A stretch of DNA of 64,000 bases from Pedobacter frigoris (GTDB lineage: Bacteria > Bacteroidota > Bacteroidia > Sphingobacteriales > Sphingobacteriaceae): NCBI RefSeq assembly GCF_005116445.1, contig NZ_SWBQ01000003.1, forward strand, positions 434,001 through 498,000. The letters are read 5' to 3'. Made by a program: the position numbers and the translations under genes. The notes beneath the pieces are model-generated. The model was not told where the DNA came from and searched no databases. It was given only the letters and a program-made list of their open reading frames with translations. How positions within the stretch are numbered: the stretch's first letter is position 1; each line of letters opens with the position of its first letter. Shown here piece after piece: positions 55,449 to 64,000 of the stretch.

Positions 55449-57146
55449 TCAGAGCTCGCTAATCTGGGTTTTGGCATCGCCTGTTTTTAAACTGCGTTTT
55501 ACAAAATCTGCAACGATGTTTGTCGGCACTGCAATGCTGCTGGTTCTGCTAAATCTGGCAATATTTACGCCATAAAAGATACCATCCATATCAAATACTG
55601 GTCCACCACACTCAGATGGTTTTAACTTACTGTCATGTACAAACACCTTGTCAAAACCAAATCTTCTGTCACTCTTACCATCAGTAAACTGATCGGCGAT
55701 ATGTGTTCTTACATTTAACCGGGATGCCAGTGTAATGTCCTTTATGAACTCTTCTTCACCCCTCTTAATTTGCAATTTAACCTTTTGCTGGGGTTTAAAT
55801 TTCTGAATTTCATTCACAAGGTCTTCAGGATCCTGGATACTTTTGCCGTTAACACTCAACAACTGATCACCGACCCGCAACATTGCCAAACTTGCCGGAC
55901 TCCTGCGTTGAAGTGTAGTAAGCACGATCTGGCCATCTTTTAATTCTGTTGTAACCCCTAAAAAACCTGAATTCGGAACACTTTTTATGTTAACGCCAGT
56001 GTTTCCCAATACACTAATCTGACCGGAATTGTCAGGATGTGGAGAAATTAAAAATCTTCCTATTTCATTAAAACCAATGCTGTCTTTTTTTGCGTTTAAA
56101 TCAACTCCATTTTTAATTTTGCCATTGATCTCCAAAAGAACCAGGTCATTTGCTTCGTCCCGTTTTATGATCCTGGCCGAAATTATTTTGTCAGCTTTTA
56201 TCACAACCAAAGGTGTGTCGCCTACCATTGAACTTTTACTTACTAAAAAACTTTTATCCCTGGTCACGCTCTTATCTGCAAAATGTTCAGCATTAAACAC
56301 CGTTCCCAAAACCGTAATTTCTTTACCGTCAAGCTGACTTTTCACGGTGAAACTACTGCGTTCCATAACATATTCCAGCTTAGAAAAATTGTCGTTCATA
56401 TTTTCCAACCCACTTATTGAATTTAATTTACCTGCCATTGGATCTGCAGTCAAACTGTCGGCAGAGGGCAATTCTGAATAACTTTTAGCAACTGTCAGCG
56501 CTTTCCAATACTTTCTGTAAAGATCTACTGCAATTTCAAAGTTCCCATCCAACCCCAATTCGATCTGACTGTGGAGTCCAATCACTCTTCCCTGTAAATC
56601 GAACACAGGACCTCCGGAATCTCCGGGCTCCATCAAACAAGTGGTCTGAATAAAACCATTTTTTGCATTCTTGTCGACCACATATCCAAAACGTAATGTA
56701 GGTTTCAATTGAGGCAGACTACCCGGATATGCGATACTTATACAAGGTTCATATTTTTTTAAAGAACCGGACCACCCCATCTCTGCAAATGGCCATACCC
56801 CTTTTTCAATAATCTTTAAGACTGCTGCGTCGTTGGCAGGAATTCTGCCTAGTCCCTTAGCTAAAAATGTCTTGCCATCCGGAAAATAGATCTGATAGAT
56901 TCTATCAGGCCTTACTGCATGGGCTGCTGATAAAATATAACCCTCTGCGTCGACTACCACCCCACTAAACATGCCACTTAAGACCCGTTTTGAAAGTGTA
57001 TCGTATGGCTTTATTAAAACAGCAGATGCAAATGCTTTTTGACCGGTTTGTTTAACCTCATTTTCCAGGCGCCTGGCATCAAATTTCTGCGTAAAACCTT
57101 GCGTACAGACTTGCAGCAACATTAAGATCAATAGTAATCTTCTCAT
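55449..57146 (-). CDS. Exported trypsin-like protease with PDZ and a degenerate second protease domain
   Basis: The 565-residue protein has a signal peptide (residues 1-19), then a chymotrypsin-fold domain with a complete triad: His76 in LSAAHAV, Asp106 in ANDAAVL and Ser177 in GDSGGP. A second chymotrypsin-like region starts near 275. Its His position is lost (SKSSMV around 303-308), an Asp is kept (Asp334 in EANDLVL), and the Ser motif reads SECGGP with Cys513. A PDZ domain at about 393-470 (GFLGVTT, SPASLAMLRVGDQLLSVNGK) lies between the Asp and Cys parts of the second region. It should work in the periplasm as a DegP-like protease, with the second domain regulatory or substrate-binding. 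Confidence 0.9.
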   Translation of the reverse strand: MRRLLLILMLLQVCTQGFTQKFDARRLENEVKQTGQKAFASAVLIKPYDTLSKRVLSGMFSGVVVDAEGYILSAAHAVRPDRIYQIYFPDGKTFLAKGLGRIPANDAAVLKIIEKGVWPFAEMGWSGSLKKYEPCISIAYPGSLPQLKPTLRFGYVVDKNAKNGFIQTTCLMEPGDSGGPVFDLQGRVIGLHSQIELGLDGNFEIAVDLYRKYWKALTVAKSYSELPSADSLTADPMAGKLNSISGLENMNDNFSKLEYVMERSSFTVKSQLDGKEITVLGTVFNAEHFADKSVTRDKSFLVSKSSMVGDTPLVVIKADKIISARIIKRDEANDLVLLEINGKIKNGVDLNAKKDSIGFNEIGRFLISPHPDNSGQISVLGNTGVNIKSVPNSGFLGVTTELKDGQIVLTTLQRRSPASLAMLRVGDQLLSVNGKSIQDPEDLVNEIQKFKPQQKVKLQIKRGEEEFIKDITLASRLNVRTHIADQFTDGKSDRRFGFDKVFVHDSKLKPSECGGPVFDMDGIFYGVNIARFSRTSSIAVPTNIVADFVKRSLKTGDAKTQISEL

Positions 57147-57249
57147 TTCCAGTTTAGTTTTATGATTTGTGATAAGATCATAAAATCACACAATGGTTTA
57201 AAATTGCTGACTGTTGTATTAGATATATTACAATATCCCTCTAATAATA

Positions 57250-57287
57250 AAGCGGGCATCACCCTATTATGAACATCCCGCTTTTTA
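57250..57287. terminator. Hairpin AAGCGGG...CCCGCTTTTT
   Basis: AAAGCGGG and CCCGCTTT form a stem with a loop of about 20 bases, followed by TTATTA. It lies ahead of the protease start on the minus strand and in front of the GNAT gene on the plus strand, so it may end an unseen small transcript. Confidence 0.6.
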
Positions 57288-57512
57288 TTAACGCTCTCGA
57301 AATCGAAAATAAAACATTACCAATTAATCTCATTAATTCAGTTTGTTCAGTTTTCTAAACCTTATTCATTTTCAATCATTCTTAATTTTTTTTAAAAAAA
57401 CATTCGCTCATCTTCCTGTTCTCAGTCATTTAAACGTTATTTCAAAGTAAAGGCTCTACATCTACCAATGAACTCTTATAAGGTTAAAAATTCACCCCGG
57501 AAAAGTTAATCT

Positions 57513-57544
57513 AAAAAAACCGCATTCATCATGCGGTTTTTTTA
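57513..57544. terminator. Strong hairpin just before the GNAT gene
   Basis: AAAAAAACCGCAT and ATGCGGTTTTTTT form a near-perfect stem with T-runs in both directions. It isolates the GNAT promoter from upstream transcription. Confidence 0.8.
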
Positions 57545-57560
57545 GTTTTCTTCATTCTGT

Positions 57561-57568
57561 TATCTTTG
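57561..57568 (+). promoter_or_regulatory. -7 box TATCTTTG four bases before the GNAT start
   Basis: TATCTTTG is a perfect -7 match and ends only four bases before the ATG at 57573. The transcript would start at or within a few bases of the ATG, giving a leaderless or near-leaderless mRNA. Confidence 0.55.
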
Positions 57569-57572
57569 CAGA

Positions 57573-58073
57573 ATGACAATAAGATTAGCCACTACAGAAG
57601 ACATATCAGCAATCATGCAACTAGTAAGCAAAGTAATACCACTTATGCGTGCTGCAGGAAATTTTCAATGGGGCGCCGACTATCCCAATCCCGAAGTATT
57701 TGCTGAAGACATCGCAATTGGCCAGTTATGGGTATCTGAAATAGCAGGCAATGTTGTTGGCGTCTCAGCGATCACCAATGACCAGAATCCAGAGTATGCC
57801 GATGCAGGCTGGGATATCAATGAGAAAGCTGTTGTAACGCACCGTTTAGCTGTAGATCCGGATTGTCAGGGAATGGGCATTGCCAGGGCTTTAATGGAAC
57901 AGGCAGAATCAGTAGCCCGGTCTTCGGGAATCAACATTCTCAGAGTAGATACGAATAGCGAAAACCTGGCAACAAGGGCTCTTTTTCCAAAGCTTGGATA
58001 CACATTCAGCGGAGAAATCGGACTTGCCAAACGACCAGGCCTTCGCTTTTTTTGTTACGAAAAGTTGCTCTAG
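57573..58073 (+). CDS. GNAT family N-acetyltransferase
   Basis: The 166-residue protein has the GNAT acetyl-CoA motif (HRLAVDPDCQGMGIARALME near 90-110) and a substrate-side region with NFQWGADYPNPEVF. It probably acetylates a small amine or a protein N-terminus. It lies between a strong terminator upstream and 90 bases of AT-rich DNA before the DUF5107 gene. The promoter abuts the ATG. Confidence 0.88.
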   Translation: MTIRLATTEDISAIMQLVSKVIPLMRAAGNFQWGADYPNPEVFAEDIAIGQLWVSEIAGNVVGVSAITNDQNPEYADAGWDINEKAVVTHRLAVDPDCQGMGIARALMEQAESVARSSGINILRVDTNSENLATRALFPKLGYTFSGEIGLAKRPGLRFFCYEKLL

Positions 58074-58163
58074 AACTCATCATCATTTCTGATACAAGCT
58101 CCCTAATTTTATTTTTTTTCCTTATGTTCGATTAACTGTTTCATAACATTAAAATCCTTCATC

Positions 58164-61100
58164 ATGAAAAAAATAATATTCATTACATTTTCAATATGTA
58201 TAGCAATAGTTAATGCCTATGGACAGGAAAATACAAGCATCCGTGAATACAATAAAGTATTCACGACCTACCCCTTTTCAGACCCCAATCCCATCCCCTC
58301 TTTTACCAACATCTACCCTTATTTCCGTTACGACGGATTTACAGACACACCGGTTCAAAAGGAATGGAAAGTAATAGAGCTGGAAAATGAATACATTAAA
58401 CTAACCATACTGCCAGAAATAGGCGGAAAGATCTGGTCGGCCATTGAAAAATCAACAGGCAGATCCTTCATTTATGATAATCACGTAGTAAAATTCAGGG
58501 ATATAGCCATGCGAGGACCCTGGACCAGCGGAGGAATTGAACCCAATTATGGCATCATCGGTCATACGCCCAATTCTGTAACGCCTGTAGATTACATCAC
58601 CAGAAAAAATGACGATGGCAGTGTGAGCTGTTTTATTGGTGTTCTCGACCTTTTAACGCGCACAAACTGGACCATGGAAGTCAATTTACCAAAAGATAAA
58701 TCTTACTTTACTACTAGATCCTTTTGGTACAACTCCACAGCTATTGAACAGCCATATTACCACTGGATGAATACAGGAATAAAAGTAACGGGAAATCTGG
58801 AATACATTTATCCGGGTACACACTACCTCGGACATGACGGCGAACATAGTGACTGGCCAATAAACAAGCAGAACCGCAAGGACATTTCTTTTTATGAGAA
58901 CAACAATTTTGGTGGATACAAATCCTACCATGTGTTTGGCAAATACACTGATTTCTTTGGTGCTTACTGGCATGATGACGATTTTGGAATAGCAAGGTAT
59001 TCCAACCATGATGATAAAGCAGGAAAAAAGATCTGGATCTGGGGCCTATCAGAGCAAGGGATGATCTGGGAGAAGCTCCTGACTGACACAGATGGTCAGT
59101 ACTCAGAAATTCAATCCGGCAGATTATTCAACCAAACAGCAGATAAGAGCACGTTTACACCTTTTAAGCACAAAAGCTTTTCACCCGGCGCTACTGATAC
59201 ATGGACAGAATACTGGTATCCGGTTTTAAATACTAAAGGCTTTGTACAAGCTAATGAATATGGCGCATTGAATCTAAAGTATGAAAATGGATGGTTGAAA
59301 ATCTATTTCAACCCGATTCAAAAGATTGCTGATACACTGGAAGTGAAACAGGGTGCAAAAGTGATTTACAGCAAAAAGATCAAACTAACCCCACTTAAAA
59401 TTTTCGCCGATTCTATAAAAGCAGATGTAAAACAAGGAGATCTGATCGCTACCCTGGGTGGCAATAAGCTCATTTACCAATCTAAACCAGATGCCAACAA
59501 CTTAAGCCGGCCACTGGAATCTCCTAAAAACCTTGACTGGAACTCAGTTTATGGATTCTACGTTCAGGGCAAAGAACTTATGGCTCAGAAAATGTATGCG
59601 GCTGCAGAAGAGAAATTGAATGCTGCACTCAAAAAAGACCCTGATTTCCTGCCTGCATTGGTAAAGATGTCAGAATTAATGTATCGCAACATGAGATACA
59701 AAGAGGCATTAGAGCTGGCAAAAAGGGCATTGAGTATGGACACCAATGATGGTGCAGCAAATTACTATTACGGCATGATCAATGCCCAGATGGAAAATAC
59801 GGTTGACGCCAAAGACGGCTTTGATATCGCAAGTTTATCTATGGAATACAGAAACCCGGCATATAGCGCACTGAGCAAATTACACCTGGCAGAAAAAAAC
59901 TGGACAAAAGCACTTGAATTTGCTACTAGGGCCATTGATTTTAACCGGTTTGATATTGGTTCACTACAGGTAAAAGCCATTGCCTACCGTTATCAAAATA
60001 AAAGATCTAATGCCAGACAAGTATTGGATACCATTCTCTCTTTTGATCCAATTAATCATTTTGCAAGGTTCGAGCAATACCTCGCACAGCCTTCAGAAGA
60101 AAACCAAACAAAGTTCAGTTCAATGATCCGCAATGAGCAGCCCACCGAAACTTATCTGGAACTGGCAGTTAACTACTACAGGATAGGATGTTTTGAGGAA
60201 TGCGAAAAAGTATTACGGCTGGCACCAGCCAACGCTCTGGTAAATTACTGGCTGGCATTTTTACAAAATAAAGCTGGTAAAGCTGCTGCCTCGCTTTTAG
60301 AAAAAGCAAACGATGCAACACCCGCCTTCGTATTTCCATTCCGCTCTGAAGATGAGGAAGTATTGTTATGGGCCGAACAACAAAACAACAACTGGAAACC
60401 TAAATACTACCTCGCTCTTTTGTACAAAGACAGAAACCGCATAAATGAAAGCAAGAAACTGTTTATGCAATGTGAAGATGAACCGGAATTCGCACCATTT
60501 TATGCTGCCAGGGCCGCTATGATAATCGGGACTTCAGATCTGACGGACCTCAAAAAGGCTGTAGAACTCGATAAAAACGACTGGCGTTATTATAAACTGC
60601 TTAGCGAATATTATATCAGCCATAACCAGAATCAAAATGCACTGGAAGTTATAGAACCTTTCTACAAGGCAAATTCTGAAAATTACATTGTGGGTATGTT
60701 GTATGCAAAAACATTACTGCTCAACAAGCGCTATAGTGAATGCTCGGAACTGCTGACCGGAATTAATATCCTACCCTTCGAAGGTGCTACCATCGGACGT
60801 GAATTGTACCGTGAGGCAAAGCTGATGCAGGCAATGGAGAAAATGCAAAGTAAAGATTACACCACTGCACTAATCTTTATCAAGGATGCAAGAAAGTGGC
60901 CGCAGAACCTGGGTGTTGGCAAACCCTACCAGGAAAATGTCGATGAACGATTAGAAGACTGGATGACTTATCTGTGTCAGCAGCGTACGGGAAAAACCCA
61001 GGAAGCAGAGACATCCCTGCAAAAGATCATTCAATTCAAACCGAAAATTGAAAACACAGTAAATAACTTTATAGCCGCAAATCATCTCATCACAGCTTCG

Positions 61101-61274
61101 GCTATGGAAAAGCTTTCCGGCAAGCCAAAAGCTACCGAATGGTTAAATAAGGAGATCAAGCGTTACCCGGATAACAAGATACTGAAATGGTGTAAACTGG
61201 TATTTGAAAATAAACCGGCAAAAGCTGATACAACTGACTCAGGCGTGCGTCTAATTCTTCGATTGAAGCAATAG
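58164..61274 (+). CDS. DUF5107/TPR exported protein
   Basis: The 1036-residue protein has a signal peptide (residues 1-21, ending NAYGQ), a DUF5107 domain at about 45-340 (LTILPEIGGKIWSAIEKSTGRSFIYDNHVVKF, of the galactose-mutarotase-like type) and a long C-terminal array of TPR-like repeats (for example ALELAKRALSMDTNDGAANYYYGMI). This architecture is typical of Bacteroidota proteins in carbohydrate-use loci. The role is unknown; the first domain suggests sugar binding. Its last 24 bases overlap the convergent glycosidase-like gene. Confidence 0.88.
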   Translation: MKKIIFITFSICIAIVNAYGQENTSIREYNKVFTTYPFSDPNPIPSFTNIYPYFRYDGFTDTPVQKEWKVIELENEYIKLTILPEIGGKIWSAIEKSTGRSFIYDNHVVKFRDIAMRGPWTSGGIEPNYGIIGHTPNSVTPVDYITRKNDDGSVSCFIGVLDLLTRTNWTMEVNLPKDKSYFTTRSFWYNSTAIEQPYYHWMNTGIKVTGNLEYIYPGTHYLGHDGEHSDWPINKQNRKDISFYENNNFGGYKSYHVFGKYTDFFGAYWHDDDFGIARYSNHDDKAGKKIWIWGLSEQGMIWEKLLTDTDGQYSEIQSGRLFNQTADKSTFTPFKHKSFSPGATDTWTEYWYPVLNTKGFVQANEYGALNLKYENGWLKIYFNPIQKIADTLEVKQGAKVIYSKKIKLTPLKIFADSIKADVKQGDLIATLGGNKLIYQSKPDANNLSRPLESPKNLDWNSVYGFYVQGKELMAQKMYAAAEEKLNAALKKDPDFLPALVKMSELMYRNMRYKEALELAKRALSMDTNDGAANYYYGMINAQMENTVDAKDGFDIASLSMEYRNPAYSALSKLHLAEKNWTKALEFATRAIDFNRFDIGSLQVKAIAYRYQNKRSNARQVLDTILSFDPINHFARFEQYLAQPSEENQTKFSSMIRNEQPTETYLELAVNYYRIGCFEECEKVLRLAPANALVNYWLAFLQNKAGKAAASLLEKANDATPAFVFPFRSEDEEVLLWAEQQNNNWKPKYYLALLYKDRNRINESKKLFMQCEDEPEFAPFYAARAAMIIGTSDLTDLKKAVELDKNDWRYYKLLSEYYISHNQNQNALEVIEPFYKANSENYIVGMLYAKTLLLNKRYSECSELLTGINILPFEGATIGRELYREAKLMQAMEKMQSKDYTTALIFIKDARKWPQNLGVGKPYQENVDERLEDWMTYLCQQRTGKTQEAETSLQKIIQFKPKIENTVNNFIAANHLITASAMEKLSGKPKATEWLNKEIKRYPDNKILKWCKLVFENKPAKADTTDSGVRLILRLKQ

Positions 61275-63524
61275 CACTTCTATGTCCTTTCTGCGGCTTT
61301 CAGGAAAGACCTTTAGTTGTTCCAGTTTACCTTTTTTATAAATACCTTCAATAATGGTGTTTTTAAAAGCGTGAACTTTAAAATTCACGTCCCATTCCTT
61401 CGGCCATGCCGGGAATAGATAAATTTTATCCCCATCGCACTGAACCAGCATTTCCTGCAATGTATTCATCATATTGCCAACCCCATCGTAATCCGGTTTC
61501 CAGTCATGCGGGCTATCCATATATCCTTTAAAACGAAAACCTTTCAAATAAGCAGTGCTTCTTGCTTGAATATCTTTAGCCGCTTCATCAGCCAAACCCA
61601 GCCGGGCAGAAAATATCCCGGTCTGGTACCAGCATACCCTTCCCGGGTTTGGCATATTATAATAAGCCCTCTCCACTTCTTTAATATTCGGCTTATTGAT
61701 TCCATATAATCTAAAAGGAAAAAGACAATAAAGATCAGGAGCTTCGTAGTTGGATCTTTCAGGTCGGTATGACTCCGCATTGTCAACAATCAGGTTACCG
61801 GATTTATCCAGTTTCTTTGGCAAATCAGGAAGGGCGGACTGCATTGCACTCCAGTTCTTTTTATCATCTGCAGTAGTTAGCGTCTTAGGCAACTTTGTAA
61901 GCTCCTGCAAAACATAATGCAATCCCGCAACGGAAGGCATATCATTTACCACATCAACCCAGTAGGTTTCCAGACCGTGTGTTGGGAAAATCCGTATTTT
62001 CCCCTTTTCGTCCTTTTTAAAACGGGTGCTATAAAACTCTAATGCCTTCCTAGTCCATGGCAATGCCTTTTCCTGCAGAAACTTCTGATCACCCGTATAA
62101 TGATAATAATCCAGCATCATAACAGACATTTCCAGGCCTTGTTGCCATATATCTTTAGTATAACTTTCTGAATATTCTTTTGCACCCAACCCGAAATCAC
62201 CCATTCCCGGCAAACCAAAAGTTGTGATGCATTCCTGCATGTATATTCCCGATGCCTTATAATATTTCTGGGCCCTCGACTCAAAAGTTTTCCTTTGGTT
62301 AAAATAGAAATCAAAAAAAGGCTTCATCATGTCAAAATTTCCCTGGGCAAATTGCGGAAGGTATAAAAACCTAACATTCTGCCACCAATAATTCACACCG
62401 TAAAACCGGTAGTCGGCAGAGTAATTTTTTTGGCGGACATCGGTTGCATAATAAGCATATTTCGGATCAACATTGAAAATCCCACCTTGAAACCTCACGG
62501 GAAAATCATTCCGCATCTGACAAGCCAATTGGTACTTGGACAAGATATAGGTTTGCGTATAATTAGACAGCTCCTCATTTTTATCTCCTGTGATTTCAAT
62601 CCAACTGCGGTTCCAGAATTGGTTCCACCATTTTGAAGTATGCCCGGATGCAAGCAGTGGTGCCGGAGCATCATTAATCACTTTAGCGATCTCTTTTTCC
62701 CAGGTCAGGGCATCTGGTGTTTTACGCGTATAACCAGCTATCCGGATATCAATATCATTAGCTGGTTTTGTGGCTTGCAGAACGGTATCAGACAGACTTT
62801 TAAACCCTTTGGCCCGAATGTATCCTCCGAAAGTATTGTTTTTCAATGGGTCATTGATAAGACTGCCGTATTCGTCCATCGACTGCTCTTTAATATGTAC
62901 AGGCACACAGCTGTAAGCATTGCGGTGATACCACACTATTGCATCTTTTCTTTTCAAAAAAGTATCAGGAGACTCCCACCTATCAGCTCCTTTTGGCACA
63001 CCAGTACGGTAAACCCATGTCGACGCAAGTTCTTCATCATTCAGCTCATGCCTGGTTTTCCTCCAGTTTTCAAGTGTGATATTTACGGTAACCGGTTTTT
63101 CACTATGACCTTTAACATACATTACAGGTGAGTTGGCATGAACGAAAATCTGCAGAGAGATTTTTTCTCCCGGTTTTCCGGCATCAATATTTAAGATACC
63201 ATTTTTAACATCGAGCACCTGCCGATAAGCAGCCCCTGTTGAAAAAGGATTACCTGAAAAAGAAATTCGTATTCGTCCCAGTTTTAACAGCCGCTGCAAT
63301 TCAGAATGAGCATCATTGCGCGAAAGGTAAAACAACAGATCACCATTTTCCTCCACCCACACATTACTGCCCAGACTTCCATTTCCAATTGGCACATTGC
63401 CCGTTTCATTTTGAGAAGGCGTGCTAAAAAGCACATTGTATTTATTGATGTTTTGTTGTGCTATTGCCGCAGTATTTATCAATAAAAAAAGCAGGAATAT
63501 TCCAATTGATTTGTTTTTTATCAT
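61251..63524 (-). CDS. Six-hairpin glycosidase-like exported enzyme (DUF5703/GH95-like)
   Basis: The 757-residue protein has a signal peptide (residues 1-22), an N-terminal beta domain with VPIGNGSLGSNVWVEENGD and YLSRNDAHSE (the DUF5703/GH95-like start), an (alpha/alpha)6 central region (YGVNYWWQNVRFLYLPQFAQG, then WQQGLEMSVMMLDYYHYTGD) and a C-terminal beta part (CDGDKIYLFPAWPKEWDV). The layout is that of GH95-type fucosidases and relatives. The exact substrate and the catalytic residues cannot be fixed by eye. It is convergent with the DUF5107 gene, with a 24-base overlap. Confidence 0.85.
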   Translation of the reverse strand: MIKNKSIGIFLLFLLINTAAIAQQNINKYNVLFSTPSQNETGNVPIGNGSLGSNVWVEENGDLLFYLSRNDAHSELQRLLKLGRIRISFSGNPFSTGAAYRQVLDVKNGILNIDAGKPGEKISLQIFVHANSPVMYVKGHSEKPVTVNITLENWRKTRHELNDEELASTWVYRTGVPKGADRWESPDTFLKRKDAIVWYHRNAYSCVPVHIKEQSMDEYGSLINDPLKNNTFGGYIRAKGFKSLSDTVLQATKPANDIDIRIAGYTRKTPDALTWEKEIAKVINDAPAPLLASGHTSKWWNQFWNRSWIEITGDKNEELSNYTQTYILSKYQLACQMRNDFPVRFQGGIFNVDPKYAYYATDVRQKNYSADYRFYGVNYWWQNVRFLYLPQFAQGNFDMMKPFFDFYFNQRKTFESRAQKYYKASGIYMQECITTFGLPGMGDFGLGAKEYSESYTKDIWQQGLEMSVMMLDYYHYTGDQKFLQEKALPWTRKALEFYSTRFKKDEKGKIRIFPTHGLETYWVDVVNDMPSVAGLHYVLQELTKLPKTLTTADDKKNWSAMQSALPDLPKKLDKSGNLIVDNAESYRPERSNYEAPDLYCLFPFRLYGINKPNIKEVERAYYNMPNPGRVCWYQTGIFSARLGLADEAAKDIQARSTAYLKGFRFKGYMDSPHDWKPDYDGVGNMMNTLQEMLVQCDGDKIYLFPAWPKEWDVNFKVHAFKNTIIEGIYKKGKLEQLKVFPESRRKDIEVLLLQSKN

Positions 63525-63832
63525 CTGATGTTTAAAGGACTGGTCTAATTGCTATAAAGATAATATTCAAAGACACACTTTAACTTCAACTCTATTGTCA
63601 AATAATGACACTTTATTGTGACTAAGAACAAGCTATCATTTCAGGGGCCAAAAAGAGGTCGTTTTCCCCTGTGTTTTTACGCAGTTAATCAATTTCACCG
63701 CTTTCGGTGATTTACCGTTTTAGCTAAATAAAACCTTAATTCTCAAACACTTTCACAAATACTCATGAAATCCACCCCTTGTTTTCTTCGGATTATTATA
63801 TATAAAATTGTCCTAAACTAATATAACACTCT
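63525..63832. other. 308-base gap after the glycosidase-like gene start
   Basis: It is AT-rich. A small hairpin, TTCACCG...CGGTGA at about 63692-63710, is the only structure seen. It presumably contains the promoters of the divergent genes on both sides; no -7 box is convincing. Confidence 0.6.
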
Positions 63833-64000
63833 ATGTCTTTAAAAATTGAAATGACGGCCAAAACTATGGCCAGTCTTGACTTGCTGATCAGCAAGAAACA
63901 AGCTAATGATGAAAGGTACTGTGATGAAATGGCAGATCAACTGGCTAACGCAGCAAATGGATTAGTAACTGCCGGAGTAACCGCAGGAGCAGTAACAGCA
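63833..64000 (+). CDS. Start of a hypothetical protein (partial)
   Basis: From the ATG at 63833 the frame is open to the window end for 56 codons, with the start SLKIEMTAKTMASLDL and then an Ala/Gly-rich stretch. The composition does not resemble a signal peptide. No family can be named from so short a piece. Confidence 0.5.
   Translation, partial: MSLKIEMTAKTMASLDLLISKKQANDERYCDEMADQLANAANGLVTAGVTAGAVTA

Larger units (their letters stand above)
57147..57572. other. 426-base gap between protease and GNAT genes
   Basis: It holds two hairpins (57250-57287 and 57513-57544) and the -7 box of the GNAT gene. The rest is AT-rich with no gene or RNA I can recognise. Confidence 0.7.

Noticed and set aside
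57147..57572. Possible small RNA between the two hairpins
   Set aside because: No promoter box or conserved structure supports a transcript beyond the terminators themselves.
1..64000. CRISPR array, rRNA operon or prophage structural genes
   Set aside because: No regularly spaced repeats, rRNA sequence or capsid, portal or tail proteins were seen; the lysis-like and KilA-N genes alone do not make a prophage.

Overview
The window looks like a chromosomal segment of a Pedobacter-like member of the Sphingobacteriaceae (phylum Bacteroidota). The grounds are two complete ECF sigma/FecR/SusC/SusD loci, TAnnTTTG-type -7 promoter boxes with a TTTG element 19 bp upstream in the clearest case, DUF6266 genes, a long-type urocanate hydratase and a long single-chain PurL. 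The assignment rests on gene content and recalled family resemblance; no search was run.

Layout. 1-2.1 kb: tail of a probable glycoside hydrolase, a lone AAA+ ATPase and a GH43-like enzyme whose start overlaps the ATPase stop. 2.1-5.3 kb: an accessory patch with two DUF6266 genes (one internally shortened), a CHAP-type endolysin-like gene carrying palindromic repeat DNA in frame, a holin-like membrane protein, a broken KilA-N gene and a 127-bp stem-loop element. 5.4-8.7 kb: an unrecognised serine-rich exported protein, a PAS-like/LuxR regulator and a Crp/Fnr regulator. 8.8-10.5 kb: an ISL3-family insertion sequence with nearly perfect 37-bp ends and an in-frame amber codon in its transposase.

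10.8-22.1 kb: a DUF1801 protein, a tiny lipoprotein and the first SusCD locus (sigma, FecR, SusC, frameshifted SusD, DUF4843 lipoprotein, PKD-like lipoprotein, TlpA-like thioredoxin), closed by an 88-bp palindromic element. 22.1-33.9 kb: small redox and AraC genes, tRNA-His with its own promoter and terminator, and housekeeping genes (rnhA, fbp, a phosphoesterase, a tRNA adenine methyltransferase, purL), then AraC, MauE and a small secreted protein.

33.9-42.9 kb, minus strand: the second complete sigma/FecR/SusC/SusD locus, read in the same direction as a cytoplasmic alpha-amylase and a DUF421 protein with a C-terminal zinc ribbon. 43.2-50.4 kb: aminopeptidase P, a MaoC hydratase, an AhpD-like protein, a YciI/DGPF protein beside an ECF42-type sigma factor, and a large outer-membrane barrel protein. 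50.5-57.1 kb: hutU-hutH with a divergent LysR regulator, YtxH, and a tandem trypsin/PDZ protein whose second protease domain has lost its catalytic residues. 57.5-64 kb: a GNAT enzyme with a probably leaderless message, a DUF5107/TPR exported protein, a convergent six-hairpin glycosidase-like enzyme and the start of an unknown gene.

Together this is mainly carbohydrate and nutrient acquisition at the outer membrane plus core nucleotide and sugar metabolism. At least four genes (KilA-N, transposase, SusD, AraC fragment) look broken, and several palindromic repeat families are present. I found no CRISPR array, rRNA or clear defence island. The most unusual items are the repeat-invaded endolysin-like gene in its DUF6266 setting, the 4.8-kb stem-loop that supplies a stop codon, and the protease with a degenerate second domain.
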